Assembly (NCBI GenBank): GCA_022562795.1
Contig: JADFOP010000021.1
Span: 1-33,947 of the forward strand
DNA from: Nitrospinota bacterium
Lineage (GTDB): Bacteria; JADFOP01
Direction of reading: 5' to 3'
DNA length: 33,947 nt
In this document: in pieces, positions 19,403-27,837 of the stretch
Layout: every line of letters starts with the position of its first letter
How positions within the stretch are numbered: position 1 is the stretch's first letter
Position numbers and translations under genes: made by a program
The notes under the pieces: generated by a model
Seen by the model: the letters and a program-made list of their open reading frames with translations, nothing else
Told to the model about the DNA's origin: nothing
Database searches by the model: none

Positions 19403-21838
19403 ATGGAAACGATAGAGAGTCGGATACCCGTTGATATAGACCGCGAGATGCGTAGCGCCTACCTAGGCTACGCCATGAGCGTCATCGTCGGCCGGGCGCT
19501 GCCGGATGTCCGAGACGGCCTTAAGCCCGTACACCGCCGAACCCTCTTTACAATGCATGAGATGGGCATGGAGTGGAACCGGGCGTATAAGAAGAGCGCG
19601 CGGGTGGTCGGTGAGGTCATGGGGAAGTATCACCCCCATGGCGACGCTGCGATCTACGAGACCATCGTCCGTATGGCCCAGGACTTCTCGCTTCGCTATC
19701 CGCTTGTAGACGGCCAGGGCAACTTCGGCTCTGTTGACGGCGACGCGGCCGCCGCCATGCGCTACACCGAGGTGCGAATGGCCAAGATCTCCCAGGAGCT
19801 GTTGCGCGACATCGAGCGCGAGACGGTGGAGTTCGGCCCTAACTACGACGACTCCCTTGAAGAGCCCCTCTACCTCCCAGCAAGAATTCCCAACCTGCTG
19901 GTCAACGGCTCGAGCGGCATCGCCGTCGGGATGGCAACCAACATCCCGCCCCACAACCTTGGGGAGGTGGTGGATGCGATGGTCCATCTCCTTGATAACC
20001 CGGAAGCCAGCGTGGAGGACCTTATGGCCTTCATCCGGGGGCCCGATTTTCCCACCGCCGGTATCATCTTGGGTGCCGACGGGATCGGGGCGGCCTACCG
20101 CACCGGCAGGGGTATTATTAAGGTTCGGGCACGGGCCACCATCGAGCGGCCCACCTCTCCGAAGGCGAAAGCGACCATCGTGGTCACCGAGCTTCCCTAC
20201 CAAGTAAACAAGGCCAGGGTGGTGGAGCGCATCGCCGAGCTCGTACGCGACAAGAAGGTTGAAGGCATAACCGACCTCAAGGATGAATCGAGCCGCGAGG
20301 GAATGCGGATCGCCATCCAGGTGCGCGACGAAGACTACGCTGAAGTCATTCTCAACCAGCTCTATTCCCACACTCAGATGGAGACGACCTTCGGCATCAT
20401 CATGCTGGCGCTGGTGGATAACCAGCCTAGGGTCCTAGATCTGAAGGAGCTCTGCCGATACTTCCTCGACCACCGCCGGGCCGTCGTTGTCCGCAGAGCC
20501 CAGTACGAGCTCCGACGGGCCGAGGAACGGGCCCATATACTGGAGGGGTTGAGCAAGGCGGTCGAGAGGCTCGATGAGGTTATATCCCTCATTCGCGCTG
20601 CCGCCAACCCGCCCGAGGCTCGAGAGGGCCTCGAGCGCCTGCTTACCATTGACGAACGTCAGGCTCAGGCCATCCTGGATTTGCGCCTCCAGAGGCTCAC
20701 GGGCCTGGAAAGGAACAAAATAATCGACGACCTCGAAGAGACCCTCGGGCTCATTCGAGGCTACATGCGGCTGCTCAAGAGCGAGAAGCGCCAGAGACAG
20801 CTAATCAAGGATGAATTGGAAGAGGTTCGTCACGCTTACTCCGACCAACGCAAGACCGAGATCGTTGCCACACCTGAAGAGCTTACGGTCGAGGACCTCA
20901 TCGTTGAGGAGGACATGGTGGTTACAATCAGCCACCAGGGCTACATCAAGCGCAACCCGGCCTCTCTCTACCGACGCCAGCGCCGCGGCGGCAGGGGGAT
21001 AAGGGCCGCCTCCACCAAGGAAGAGGACTTCGTCGAGCAACTCGCGGTGGCCTCGACCCACGCCACGTTCCTCTTTTTCACGACCGCCGGGCGGGTCTAC
21101 TGGAAGAAGGTCCACGAGATCCCCCAGGCCTCGCGGGCCTCCAAGGGCAAGGCCATCGTTAATTTCCTTAACCTCCAGCCCGGCGAGGGCGTCTCGGCGG
21201 TTATACCCGTGCGCGAGATCGACTCAGGCCGCTACCTGGCCATGGTCACCCGCCTGGGTATCATCAAACGCACCGCCCTGGAGGCCTTCTCCAACCCACG
21301 CAAAGCGGGCATTATCGCTTGCACCCTGGGCAAGGGGGACGAGCTCATGGCCGTTCGCATGACCGATGGCCACCAGGACATCTTGCTCGCTACGCGCCGG
21401 GGCATGTGCATCCGGTTTTCCGAGAGCGATGTTCGGGTAATGGGTCGCACCGCCCGCGGGGTCAAGGCCATCGCGCTGGCAAAGGGTGACAAGGTCGTTG
21501 GGGCCGAGGTCGTCTCGGCTGGCTCCTTCCTCGTTACTGTCACTGAGCGGGGCTACGGCAAGCGGACCGCAGAGGCTAGCTACCGCTCGCAGCGCCGCGG
21601 CGGTAAGGGCGTCATCGATATTAAGACGACCAAGCGCAACGGCCAAGTCGTAGGGGCGCGGCAGGTTTCGGGAGACGACGAGGTGATGGTTATTACCTCC
21701 GAGGGCATCATGATTCGCTCCTCCGTGGCCGACATTCGTCCCATCGGGCGCAACACCCAGGGCGTTCGTATCATCGGCCTCGACAAGGGCGACCGAGTGG
21801 TGGCCCTCGCGCGGCTAGAAGAGGCGAAAGAGGACTGA
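19403..21838 (+). CDS. gyrA: DNA gyrase subunit A
   Basis: DNA-cleaving subunit of gyrase. The 811 residues carry [21 protein letters not shown], the catalytic [10 protein letters not shown] with Tyr121, a coiled-coil tower, and the C-terminal DNA-wrapping pinwheel with a canonical GyrA box QRRGGRG near residue 530 plus a second QRRGGKG near 730. The GyrA box separates it from ParC. In the quinolone-determining region the residues matching E. coli Ser83 and Asp87 are Ala82 and Glu86. ATG start with GAGGGA upstream. Confidence 0.98.
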   Translation: METIESRIPVDIDREMRSAYLGYAMSVIVGRALPDVRDGLKPVHRRTLFTMHEMGMEWNRAYKKSARVVGEVMGKYHPHGDAAIYETIVRMAQDFSLRYPLVDGQGNFGSVDGDAAAAMRYTEVRMAKISQELLRDIERETVEFGPNYDDSLEEPLYLPARIPNLLVNGSSGIAVGMATNIPPHNLGEVVDAMVHLLDNPEASVEDLMAFIRGPDFPTAGIILGADGIGAAYRTGRGIIKVRARATIERPTSPKAKATIVVTELPYQVNKARVVERIAELVRDKKVEGITDLKDESSREGMRIAIQVRDEDYAEVILNQLYSHTQMETTFGIIMLALVDNQPRVLDLKELCRYFLDHRRAVVVRRAQYELRRAEERAHILEGLSKAVERLDEVISLIRAAANPPEAREGLERLLTIDERQAQAILDLRLQRLTGLERNKIIDDLEETLGLIRGYMRLLKSEKRQRQLIKDELEEVRHAYSDQRKTEIVATPEELTVEDLIVEEDMVVTISHQGYIKRNPASLYRRQRRGGRGIRAASTKEEDFVEQLAVASTHATFLFFTTAGRVYWKKVHEIPQASRASKGKAIVNFLNLQPGEGVSAVIPVREIDSGRYLAMVTRLGIIKRTALEAFSNPRKAGIIACTLGKGDELMAVRMTDGHQDILLATRRGMCIRFSESDVRVMGRTARGVKAIALAKGDKVVGAEVVSAGSFLVTVTERGYGKRTAEASYRSQRRGGKGVIDIKTTKRNGQVVGARQVSGDDEVMVITSEGIMIRSSVADIRPIGRNTQGVRIIGLDKGDRVVALARLEEAKED

Positions 21839-21954
21839 GGTGGGGGGAGGCCCAGGAGGAAAACAAACGCTAATCTCTGAGGATTAAGTCAAACGCTCCC
21901 TGCCCTTTTCCTTTTTCCGTTGTCTCCCGCCGGGTTTTTCCGTAATCTCTTCCC

Positions 21955-22752
21955 ATGAGTTTCAGAAGCATCTGGCGAAGTCTAATGGCGCTCCTCTTGC
22001 TTGGTGCCCTTGTGGCCTGTGAGCGGGCGCCCGATCGGCTCGTCCGAGAGGCGCGGGCGGCTATGGCCCGGGGTGACACAGAGCTTGCAAAATTGCGGCT
22101 GGCGGCCATCGTCGATCGCTTCCCTGACCACCCAAAAGCGGCCGAGGCCCGCTATTGGCGGGCTGAGATCGCTCGGACAATCGAGCGTGACTTCCGGTTG
22201 GCTGAGCTTGATTACCTGGGGCTGGCTCACCGGTTCCCGGCTTCGGCCTTTGCCCGCCGGGCCCAGTGGCGGCTTGCCGAGCTATATGAGAAGAACTTCC
22301 ATGAGCCCCGCCGGGCGGCTGTTGAGTACTCCCGCCTGGCTGAGACGGCCCGCGAGCCCTTCGAGCGAAGCCGCGCCCACCGGGCGGCGGGCCGCTCTTA
22401 CGAAGCTTTGCGTGACTATGTGCAGGCCCTCGTGGAGTATGAGGAGGCTCTGGCCGATGGGCCCGCCCCGGCCGAGCTCGCCGAGACCCTCTGGCGCAGG
22501 GCCTCGGTCCTATACATCATGGGGCGCTGCCGCGAGGCCAACGAGGTTTTCGGAAGGCTCACCGCTGAGCGGCCCGAAAGCCCTTGGCGTCTCGACGCCG
22601 GGCTTTCGGCGGCATCCTGCCTGGAGGAGCAAGAGAAACTCCCAGAGGCCATTGAGGCCTACCGGGCCCTGGCTGAGCGGTACCCTGACAACCACGTCAT
22701 CCCTAAGCGCCTGAGCGCCGCCAAAAACCGCCTTGCGAAGAGGAAGAAGTAA
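21955..22752 (+). CDS. TPR-repeat outer-membrane lipoprotein (BamD/CpoB-like)
   Basis: A signal peptide of basic start and leucine-rich core ends in the lipobox LVAC (Cys22), so the protein is lipid-anchored. The rest, about 240 residues, is helical with repeats of TPR type: DRLVREARAAMARGDTELA, AEARYWRAEIARTIERDFRL, RRAQWRLAELYEKNFHEP, RAAGRSYEALRDYVQALVEY, and EAIEAYRALAERYPDNHVIP at the end. The layout resembles BamD and CpoB-type periplasmic scaffolds, but is not specific enough to name it. Its base use matches gyrA upstream (116 bases away). Confidence 0.8.
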   Translation: MSFRSIWRSLMALLLLGALVACERAPDRLVREARAAMARGDTELAKLRLAAIVDRFPDHPKAAEARYWRAEIARTIERDFRLAELDYLGLAHRFPASAFARRAQWRLAELYEKNFHEPRRAAVEYSRLAETAREPFERSRAHRAAGRSYEALRDYVQALVEYEEALADGPAPAELAETLWRRASVLYIMGRCREANEVFGRLTAERPESPWRLDAGLSAASCLEEQEKLPEAIEAYRALAERYPDNHVIPKRLSAAKNRLAKRKK

Positions 22753-22806
22753 TCGTTTTTGGGACAGGGCATAAACCTGTACATATCCTGTGTGGTCGAG
22801 GTCGCC

Positions 22807-22949
22807 CCTTAGACACCTATCCGAAATTAGACACGTTTTGGATGCCCTTAATGTCCCATAACCGATTGAATATAAAGACATAACGGCTCTGTTGGTCGCG
22901 CATGGACAGATGTACAACGTGTCTAAATATGTCTAATGTGTCTAAGGTG
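22807..22949. repeat. Imperfect terminal-inverted-repeat element (MITE-like)
   Basis: Left arm at 22807-22840 contains CCTTAGACAC, ten bases, then TTAGACACGTT. The reverse complement of 22914-22949 contains CCTTAGACAC, eleven bases, then TTAGACACGTT, so both arms carry the same two motifs with near-identical spacing. The right arm has one more partial copy (ATTAGACAT). The core between the arms is about 73 bases and encodes nothing. It lies between two convergent genes. This could be a nonautonomous mobile element, a protein-binding array, or a bidirectional terminator. Confidence 0.6.
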
Positions 22950-22953
22950 TGAC

Positions 22954-22984
22954 GGACGGATGGCTAGCAGGCTTCTGCTCGTCC
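22954..22984 (-). terminator. Possible terminator hairpin downstream of the ferredoxin gene
   Basis: GGACG and AGCAG on one side pair with CTGCT and CGTCC on the other, with a GCTT loop and a seven-base bulge. It begins about ten bases after the ferredoxin stop on the minus strand. There is no T-run, so factor-independent termination is uncertain. Confidence 0.3.
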
Positions 22985-22993
22985 GGTCTAGTC

Positions 22994-23191
22994 CTACTCG
23001 TACTTAATCACGTCAACAGGACATTCCTCGGCGGCGGCTTTGATCTGCTCCACGTATGGAGCGAAATCAATGCCCTCGATGACTCTGGAGGTTCCTTGGT
23101 CGTATTCGACATTGAAGACCTCCGGGCAGTTGGCCTCCGAGGCGCCGCAGGTGATGCAGCCTTTTTCAATCCAGACACGCGTGATGGACAT
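22994..23191 (-). CDS. Small ferredoxin of the single-cluster type
   Basis: A 65-residue electron carrier. ATG 23191 has GGGAGG upstream and gives a typical ferredoxin N-terminus; the open frame continues upstream to 23476 but that part is not ferredoxin-like. The cluster motif reads CITCGASEANCPEVF with a distant CPVD near the end: Cys12, Cys15, Cys22 and Cys57. In the common pattern CxxCxxCxxxC the third position is Cys; here it is Ser18, encoded TCG. The acidic composition fits ferredoxins. Neighbours give no hint of a redox partner. Confidence 0.85.
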   Translation of the reverse strand: MSITRVWIEKGCITCGASEANCPEVFNVEYDQGTSRVIEGIDFAPYVEQIKAAAEECPVDVIKYE

Positions 23192-23259
23192 GAATGTCTT
23201 CCTCCCTGATTCCCTGAATCCCTGAATGTGTCCGTTGGCCCTCGCGGGCCGAGTGATGG

Positions 23260-23288
23260 AGTGTACCAATAATATGGGGTGGGGACAA
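23260..23288 (-). promoter_or_regulatory. Possible ferredoxin promoter
   Basis: Minus strand TTGTCC (23288-23283) and TACACT (23265-23260) are separated by exactly 17 bases, four of six matches each to the sigma70 consensus. The start would be about 65 bases upstream of the ferredoxin ATG, in a stretch that also contains three tandem TCAGGGA copies (23204-23226). Confidence 0.45.
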
Positions 23289-23394
23289 GATGTCGGGTAG
23301 ACGGACCTAGCCTCTTGACGGCTCCGGGTCGCTGGCCCACCTTTGAAGGAGATGTCCCGCTCCCTCCTCGGGCAATGAGTGGAAGGAGACAACG

Positions 23395-23760
23395 GTGAGC
23401 CGGACCGTATACGCTTTGGTGGACGACCTCCTCTTCGCCAGCAAGCTCGATACCGCCTCCAGAGGCGTCGGGGCAACAGTGGTCTGCTGCCTCTCCAAAG
23501 ACGATCTAGTCGCCAAAGCCCGTGAGAACACCCCGGACCTCATTGTGCTAGACCTCAACGCCGAGCACCTTGAGCCGATTGAGCTATTGGGCGACCTCGC
23601 GGCCGACGGCGCCCTCGCTCCCATACCCACCGTGGGCTACTGCTCGCATGTGGACACCCATCTCATAGAAGCGGCCGAAGAGGCGGGCTGCGGCGCGGTG
23701 CTCCCCCGTAGCGCATTTACCGAAAACCTCCTCGCCATCCTTCAGGGCCAACCGTTTTAA
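23395..23760 (+). CDS. Degenerate response-regulator receiver-like protein
   Basis: GTG start at 23395 with AAGGAG upstream; 121 residues, one domain only. It follows the receiver fold: first strand with Asp10-Asp11, Asp53 at the end of DLIVLDLN as the possible phosphorylation site, PIPTVGYCSHVDT as the fourth strand, and AAEEAGCGAVLPRSAF as the fifth. The invariant Lys at the fifth strand is replaced by Arg105, so phosphorylation switching may be lost or altered. No output domain or histidine kinase is nearby. It could act as a stand-alone or pseudo-receiver protein. Confidence 0.7.
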   Translation: MSRTVYALVDDLLFASKLDTASRGVGATVVCCLSKDDLVAKARENTPDLIVLDLNAEHLEPIELLGDLAADGALAPIPTVGYCSHVDTHLIEAAEEAGCGAVLPRSAFTENLLAILQGQPF

Positions 23761-23762
23761 TA

Positions 23763-23846
23763 CTAAGGGGATTGGACAAAAAAATCGCCCCGCTCAACCG
23801 CCTGGATGACCTTGCGGGGCGTGAGTATCGGCAGACGGCGACTCAT
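23763..23846 (-). pseudogene. hicA: Truncated hicA toxin gene
   Basis: The minus-strand ATG at 23846 overlaps the hicB stop by four bases (ATGA). It reads SRRLPILTPRKVIQAVERGD then FFVQSP and a TAG after 27 residues. This matches the start of HicA mRNA interferases, which normally continue for another 30-50 residues with a GSH active-site histidine, absent here. The T-run around 23780 could mark the frameshift, but downstream sequence in the other frames does not recover HicA, so the 3' end seems lost. Confidence 0.6.
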
Positions 23847-24097
23847 ACCGCCTTAAGCTGCACCGACACTTTATCTCTGATGGGCTCGGCCGTTTGGTCT
23901 TCGCTTTCAGGCAAGGGGCGGCCCAGTTCTTGAAGAGTTTCCAAATAGCCCTGCAGACAATCGGCCGCCATCTCCCGCGCTTCCTCCAGGGTATCGCCTT
24001 CCGTAACGAGTCCTGGAAGGGCAGGGCACGTGACGACGTACCCACCTTCCTCGGCCGGCTCAAATAGCACCGTGTATGTATACTCGACTGCTTTCAC
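23843..24097 (-). CDS. hicB: HicB-family antitoxin
   Basis: An 84-residue protein with GTG start at 24097 and AGGAG upstream. It has the HicB RNase-H-like core: YTVLFEPAEEGGYVVTCPALPGLVTEGDTLEEAREMAADCLQ. The family antagonises HicA, an mRNA-cleaving toxin. No separate C-terminal DNA-binding domain follows the core; the tail is short and charged. It lies upstream of, and overlaps, a truncated hicA, so the antitoxin may now be orphaned or act on another locus. Confidence 0.85.
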   Translation of the reverse strand: MKAVEYTYTVLFEPAEEGGYVVTCPALPGLVTEGDTLEEAREMAADCLQGYLETLQELGRPLPESEDQTAEPIRDKVSVQLKAV

Positions 24098-24109
24098 GTT
24101 TTTTCTCCT

Positions 24110-24122
24110 GTAAAATCTTTAC
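24110..24122. promoter_or_regulatory. Possible operator upstream of hicB
   Basis: GTAAA-ATC-TTTAC, a perfect five-base inverted repeat with a three-base centre, placed 12 bases upstream of the hicB GTG, overlapping the edge of the ribosome binding region. Antitoxins commonly bind such palindromes; the link is inferred from position only. Confidence 0.35.
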
Positions 24123-24236
24123 ACAACACCTGCGAGCTGGAAGGTTGTAAATTTAACCTCAGCAACTGGAATCTACAACATTCTACCACCGATTCAGCTC
24201 CGAGAGGAAGGGTTTTCGACCCTAGACCTCAAACCC

Positions 24237-24265
24237 TTGCCCTTGCCCCGGCAAATGTCTATAAT
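24237..24265 (+). promoter_or_regulatory. Promoter for mfd
   Basis: TTGCCC (24237-24242) and a perfect TATAAT (24260-24265) are 17 bases apart. The expected start near 24,272 leaves about 50 bases before the ATG at 24322. It also shows that the open frame's earlier TTG at 24265 cannot be the translation start. Confidence 0.7.
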
Positions 24266-24321
24266 TGGCGACCCGGCTTTACCGGACTGTTGGTATTCCT
24301 CGCGAGTTGGTCAAACCCTCC

Positions 24322-27300
24322 ATGACACAAACCCTTAAGACTTTCCAAGAGGCCGCCGCCGAAGCCGTCGCCGGTCTTACCGAGCCTGGCTTCTACGAGG
24401 TGGCAGAGGTCGCCTCGCCCGCTGCGGCTCTCCTGCTCGCTCATGCATTGGTCGTCGCTGGAAGGACCTTATTGGTGCTTACGCCTGAGGTCAGCCTGGC
24501 CGATGAGCTGGTGAGCGACCTCCGAGTCGTCCTCGGCGACGAGGAGGAGCAAGGAGAGGCGGCCTGGCGTGTCTACTCTCTTCCGGCTTGGGATATTCTT
24601 CCCTACGAGGAGGCCCTTCCAGACCGGGAGCTCGTGGGCGAGCGGATGGCGGCCCTTGCCGCGCTTCGGTCGGGGGAGCCCTGCATTGTGGTCGCTCCTT
24701 TGAAGTCGGCCCTCCAAAAGACCCTCCCCGTCGGCCATGCTGCCCTGCTGGGCATGGGGGTCGAGGCGGGGCAGACGTGGGAGCGGGACGAGTTGGTCGA
24801 GGCATTGCTTGCGGCCGGCTATCGTAGGGTGGATGTGGTCGAGGAGGTGGGCGAGTGCGCCGTCCGTGGGGGGATCGTCGACGCCTATCCGCCATTGGCG
24901 GACCTTCCCGTCCGCGTGGAGCTTGACGGCGACAAGGTCGCGAGCCTTCGGACCTTCGACCCGTCTGACCAAAGGAGCGTCGAGCCTTTAGGCGCTGTTC
25001 ACCTGTGGCCGACGAGGGAAGACGGCCTGGCGGGGCCGATTACGAAGATAGCTGCCGAACGTCTTAAGAAGGAAGCCCTTGAACTTGGAGTTGCCCGGAG
25101 GCAGGCCAAGGAGATCGTCGAACGGCTCGAAGAGGGCCAGCCCACCGAGGAGGCGGCCTTCCTCATGCCGCTTCTCACAGAGGGGGCTTCAAGCTTGTTC
25201 GATCACCTGCCTCCTTCGGCCAGGGTTTGTCTCTTTAACCCCGGCGAATTTGGCGACCGGATCGAGGGGGTCTGGGATCAGGCCGAGAAAGGCTGGAGGC
25301 TTGCCCGCGAGGCGAAGAGGCTCGCCTGCCCTCCCGCTGAGCTATACCTGAAAGGGGACGATCTCTTTCGGGCGGCGCGCGAGCGGGCGGGGTGGGCCGT
25401 CTCAAGCCTGCCGCCTGAGGGGGAGGAGGCCGGGGTGCTGCCTCTGAGGTCGGCCTCGCCTGAGACTTTTTTCGGCCGCCTTGAGGCCTTTGGGCGCTGG
25501 GCGGCTGAGCGCGCGCGCGATGGAGAGAGGGTTGGCGTCCTCTGCATCAACGAGGCGAGCGCAGGCAGGCTCCAGGCGGTTTTGTCCGAGTACGATCTCA
25601 ACGTCCCCGTATTAAAACCCTTCGCCGCCCGCGAGCCCTCGCCGCTCGAAGCCCTGGAGGAGCTACCGCCGCTGGCCCTCCTGGTAGGTCGACTTTCGGC
25701 CGGGGTGAGCCTGCCCGTTGCCGGGGTCCACTTGGTGACTGAAGAAGAGCTTTTCGGGGTGCGCAAAATCGTGAGGCGCCGAAGGCTCCGACGGGCCGAG
25801 GCGGTATGGTTTCGAGCCGCCGAGCTATCGCCAGGTGATTTCGTTGTGCACGCGGATTACGGCATCGGCTGCTTCCGGGGCCTGGAGGCTGTTCCCGTCA
25901 AGGGCGATCCGACCGAATGCCTCGTCCTGGAATACGCCGAAGGAGACCGTGTATACGTCCCCCTGGAGCAGTTTCGCCTGGTGGAGCGTTATGTAGGGGC
26001 CGATGGCGAGCCGTCCCTTGCCAGGCTCGGCACGGCCGCCTGGGAGCGGACCAAGAAGCGTGTAAAGGCCGCCGCCCGCGAACTGGCTGAGGAGCTGTTG
26101 GGAGTCGCCGCCAAACGCGCAGCCGCTGAGGGAATCGCCTTCAGCCCCGATGGCGCCTCGCACCGAGAGTTCGCCGCCGCCTTCCCGTACGAGGAGACCG
26201 AGGATCAGGCCCGGGTAATTGAAGAGGTGGCCGTCGACATGGAGTCTCCCAGGCCTACCGACCGGCTCGTGTGCGGCGATGTCGGCTACGGCAAGACGGA
26301 GGTCGCGATGAGGGCGGCCTTCAAGGCGGTCTACGACGGCCGACAGGTGGCGGTCCTGGTTCCCACCACGGTGCTCGCCGCCCAGCACTACCAGACCTTT
26401 CGCGCACGTTTCGCCGCATACCACGTTAACATCGGCATGCTGAGCCGATTTTTGCCCCGAGCTCGCCAGAAGGCCGTCCTCGAAGGCCTCGCCTCAGGAG
26501 CCGTGGACCTAGTCATCGGCACCCATCGTCTTTTGCAGGGCGATGTGGCCTTCGCCAACCTTGGTCTGCTCATCATCGATGAGGAGCAGCGCTTCGGCGT
26601 CGCCCACAAGGAACGCCTCAAGAAAATGCGCTCCGGCGTCGATGTTCTCACAATGACAGCCACCCCCATTCCACGAACCCTGCACATGGCCCTGGCGGGG
26701 ATACGGGACCTCTCGGTCATCGACACTCCTCCTGAGGACCGCTTGGCGGTCAAGACCTACATTAAGCCTTTTGACCCCCGGGTCATCGAAGAGGCTATCG
26801 GCCGTGAGCTTGCCCGAGGGGGCCAGGTGTTCGTGGTCCACAACCGGGTGGAGACAATTGAGACCTTCGCGGAGTATCTGCGAGGCCTTGTCCCTCACGC
26901 CCGTGTGGTCGTTGCGCACGGCCAGATGTCGGAGCGGGCCCTGGAGCGGGCCATGGTTGACTTCCTCGACAGGGCCTACGATGTCCTGTTGTGTACGACC
27001 ATCATTGAGAACGGCCTCGACATACCCAGCGTCAACACCATCATCATCGACCGGGCAGATCGGATGGGCCTGGCTCAGCTCTACCAGCTTAGGGGACGGG
27101 TCGGTCGGGACCGGCATCAGGCCTACGCCTACCTCCTCGTTCCCCCGCCCCGCGCGCTGACGGGAGTGGCCCGCCAGCGGCTTCGGGCCGTCGGGGAGCT
27201 GACGGCATTGGGCAGCGGGCTTCGCCTCGCCGCCCGGGATATGGAGATCCGGGGCGCCGGCAACGTTCTTGGGTCTGAACAGAGCGGCCACGTCGCCGCG

Positions 27301-27837
27301 GTCGGCTTTGAACTCTACTGCCGGCTGCTGGCCGAGGCGGTGGGTGAAATTAAGGGAGAGGATTCCGGGGAGGCCGTCGAGCCGACCCTGAGCCTGCCTC
27401 GGGCGGGAGCCGTTCCCACCGACTACCTCCCCTCACCAACCCAGCGGCTGGAGATATATGCGAGGCTCGGCCGGGTGAGGACGCCATCGGCCCTCGATGC
27501 GTTGAGCCAGGAGGTGCTAGACCGCTATGGGCCGCCCCCGCCCGCCGTTGAAGCGCTCTTCGACGCCGTCTCAGTCCGCTTGGCGGCCCGCAGGCTTGTA
27601 ATCGAGGCGGTTGAGGATTCCGACGGGCGTGTCACCCTGACCCTGGCCGTCTCCAGCCCAATGCTGGGAGGGCCTCCGCCGACGCCCGAGGCCGCCGCGG
27701 GGCTCGCCTGGAGGGCTATCCCCCCTCGGGGCCTCGTCTGGGATGGCACTGGCCTGGCGCCGCGCGAGAGGCTTCAACGACTTAGAAAATCCTTGCAGGC
27801 GATGGCTGAATTTGGTATGAGTGAGGAAACCAAATGA
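24322..27837 (+). CDS. mfd: Transcription-repair coupling factor Mfd
   Basis: Mfd releases RNA polymerase stalled at lesions and recruits UvrAB. From ATG 24322 the protein has 1,171 residues, the usual size. In order: UvrB-like module (WRVYSLPAWDILPYEEALPD, GRTLLVLTPE), the CarD-like RNA-polymerase interaction domain starting ELSPGDFVVHADYGIGCFRG (residue 501), helicase domain with Walker A GDVGYGKT (652-659) and DEEQ (753-756), TATPIPRTLHMALAG, the second helicase domain to LYQLRGRVGRD, and the C-terminal TRCF domain. The ribosome site is weak. The downstream gene overlaps it by ATGA. Confidence 0.97.
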   Translation: MTQTLKTFQEAAAEAVAGLTEPGFYEVAEVASPAAALLLAHALVVAGRTLLVLTPEVSLADELVSDLRVVLGDEEEQGEAAWRVYSLPAWDILPYEEALPDRELVGERMAALAALRSGEPCIVVAPLKSALQKTLPVGHAALLGMGVEAGQTWERDELVEALLAAGYRRVDVVEEVGECAVRGGIVDAYPPLADLPVRVELDGDKVASLRTFDPSDQRSVEPLGAVHLWPTREDGLAGPITKIAAERLKKEALELGVARRQAKEIVERLEEGQPTEEAAFLMPLLTEGASSLFDHLPPSARVCLFNPGEFGDRIEGVWDQAEKGWRLAREAKRLACPPAELYLKGDDLFRAARERAGWAVSSLPPEGEEAGVLPLRSASPETFFGRLEAFGRWAAERARDGERVGVLCINEASAGRLQAVLSEYDLNVPVLKPFAAREPSPLEALEELPPLALLVGRLSAGVSLPVAGVHLVTEEELFGVRKIVRRRRLRRAEAVWFRAAELSPGDFVVHADYGIGCFRGLEAVPVKGDPTECLVLEYAEGDRVYVPLEQFRLVERYVGADGEPSLARLGTAAWERTKKRVKAAARELAEELLGVAAKRAAAEGIAFSPDGASHREFAAAFPYEETEDQARVIEEVAVDMESPRPTDRLVCGDVGYGKTEVAMRAAFKAVYDGRQVAVLVPTTVLAAQHYQTFRARFAAYHVNIGMLSRFLPRARQKAVLEGLASGAVDLVIGTHRLLQGDVAFANLGLLIIDEEQRFGVAHKERLKKMRSGVDVLTMTATPIPRTLHMALAGIRDLSVIDTPPEDRLAVKTYIKPFDPRVIEEAIGRELARGGQVFVVHNRVETIETFAEYLRGLVPHARVVVAHGQMSERALERAMVDFLDRAYDVLLCTTIIENGLDIPSVNTIIIDRADRMGLAQLYQLRGRVGRDRHQAYAYLLVPPPRALTGVARQRLRAVGELTALGSGLRLAARDMEIRGAGNVLGSEQSGHVAAVGFELYCRLLAEAVGEIKGEDSGEAVEPTLSLPRAGAVPTDYLPSPTQRLEIYARLGRVRTPSALDALSQEVLDRYGPPPPAVEALFDAVSVRLAARRLVIEAVEDSDGRVTLTLAVSSPMLGGPPPTPEAAAGLAWRAIPPRGLVWDGTGLAPRERLQRLRKSLQAMAEFGMSEETK

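Noticed and set aside
19463-20371. 302-codon open frame on the minus strand
   Set aside because: Antisense to gyrA with no start signal or recognisable motif.
23192-23476. N-terminal extension of the ferredoxin frame
   Set aside because: Composition is not protein-like for the family, and the GGGAGG-ATG at 23191 gives a complete ferredoxin after the likely promoter.
24265-24321. TTG at 24265 as the mfd start
   Set aside because: It overlaps the TATAAT -10 element at 24260-24265, so it cannot be on the transcript; ATG 24322 is used.
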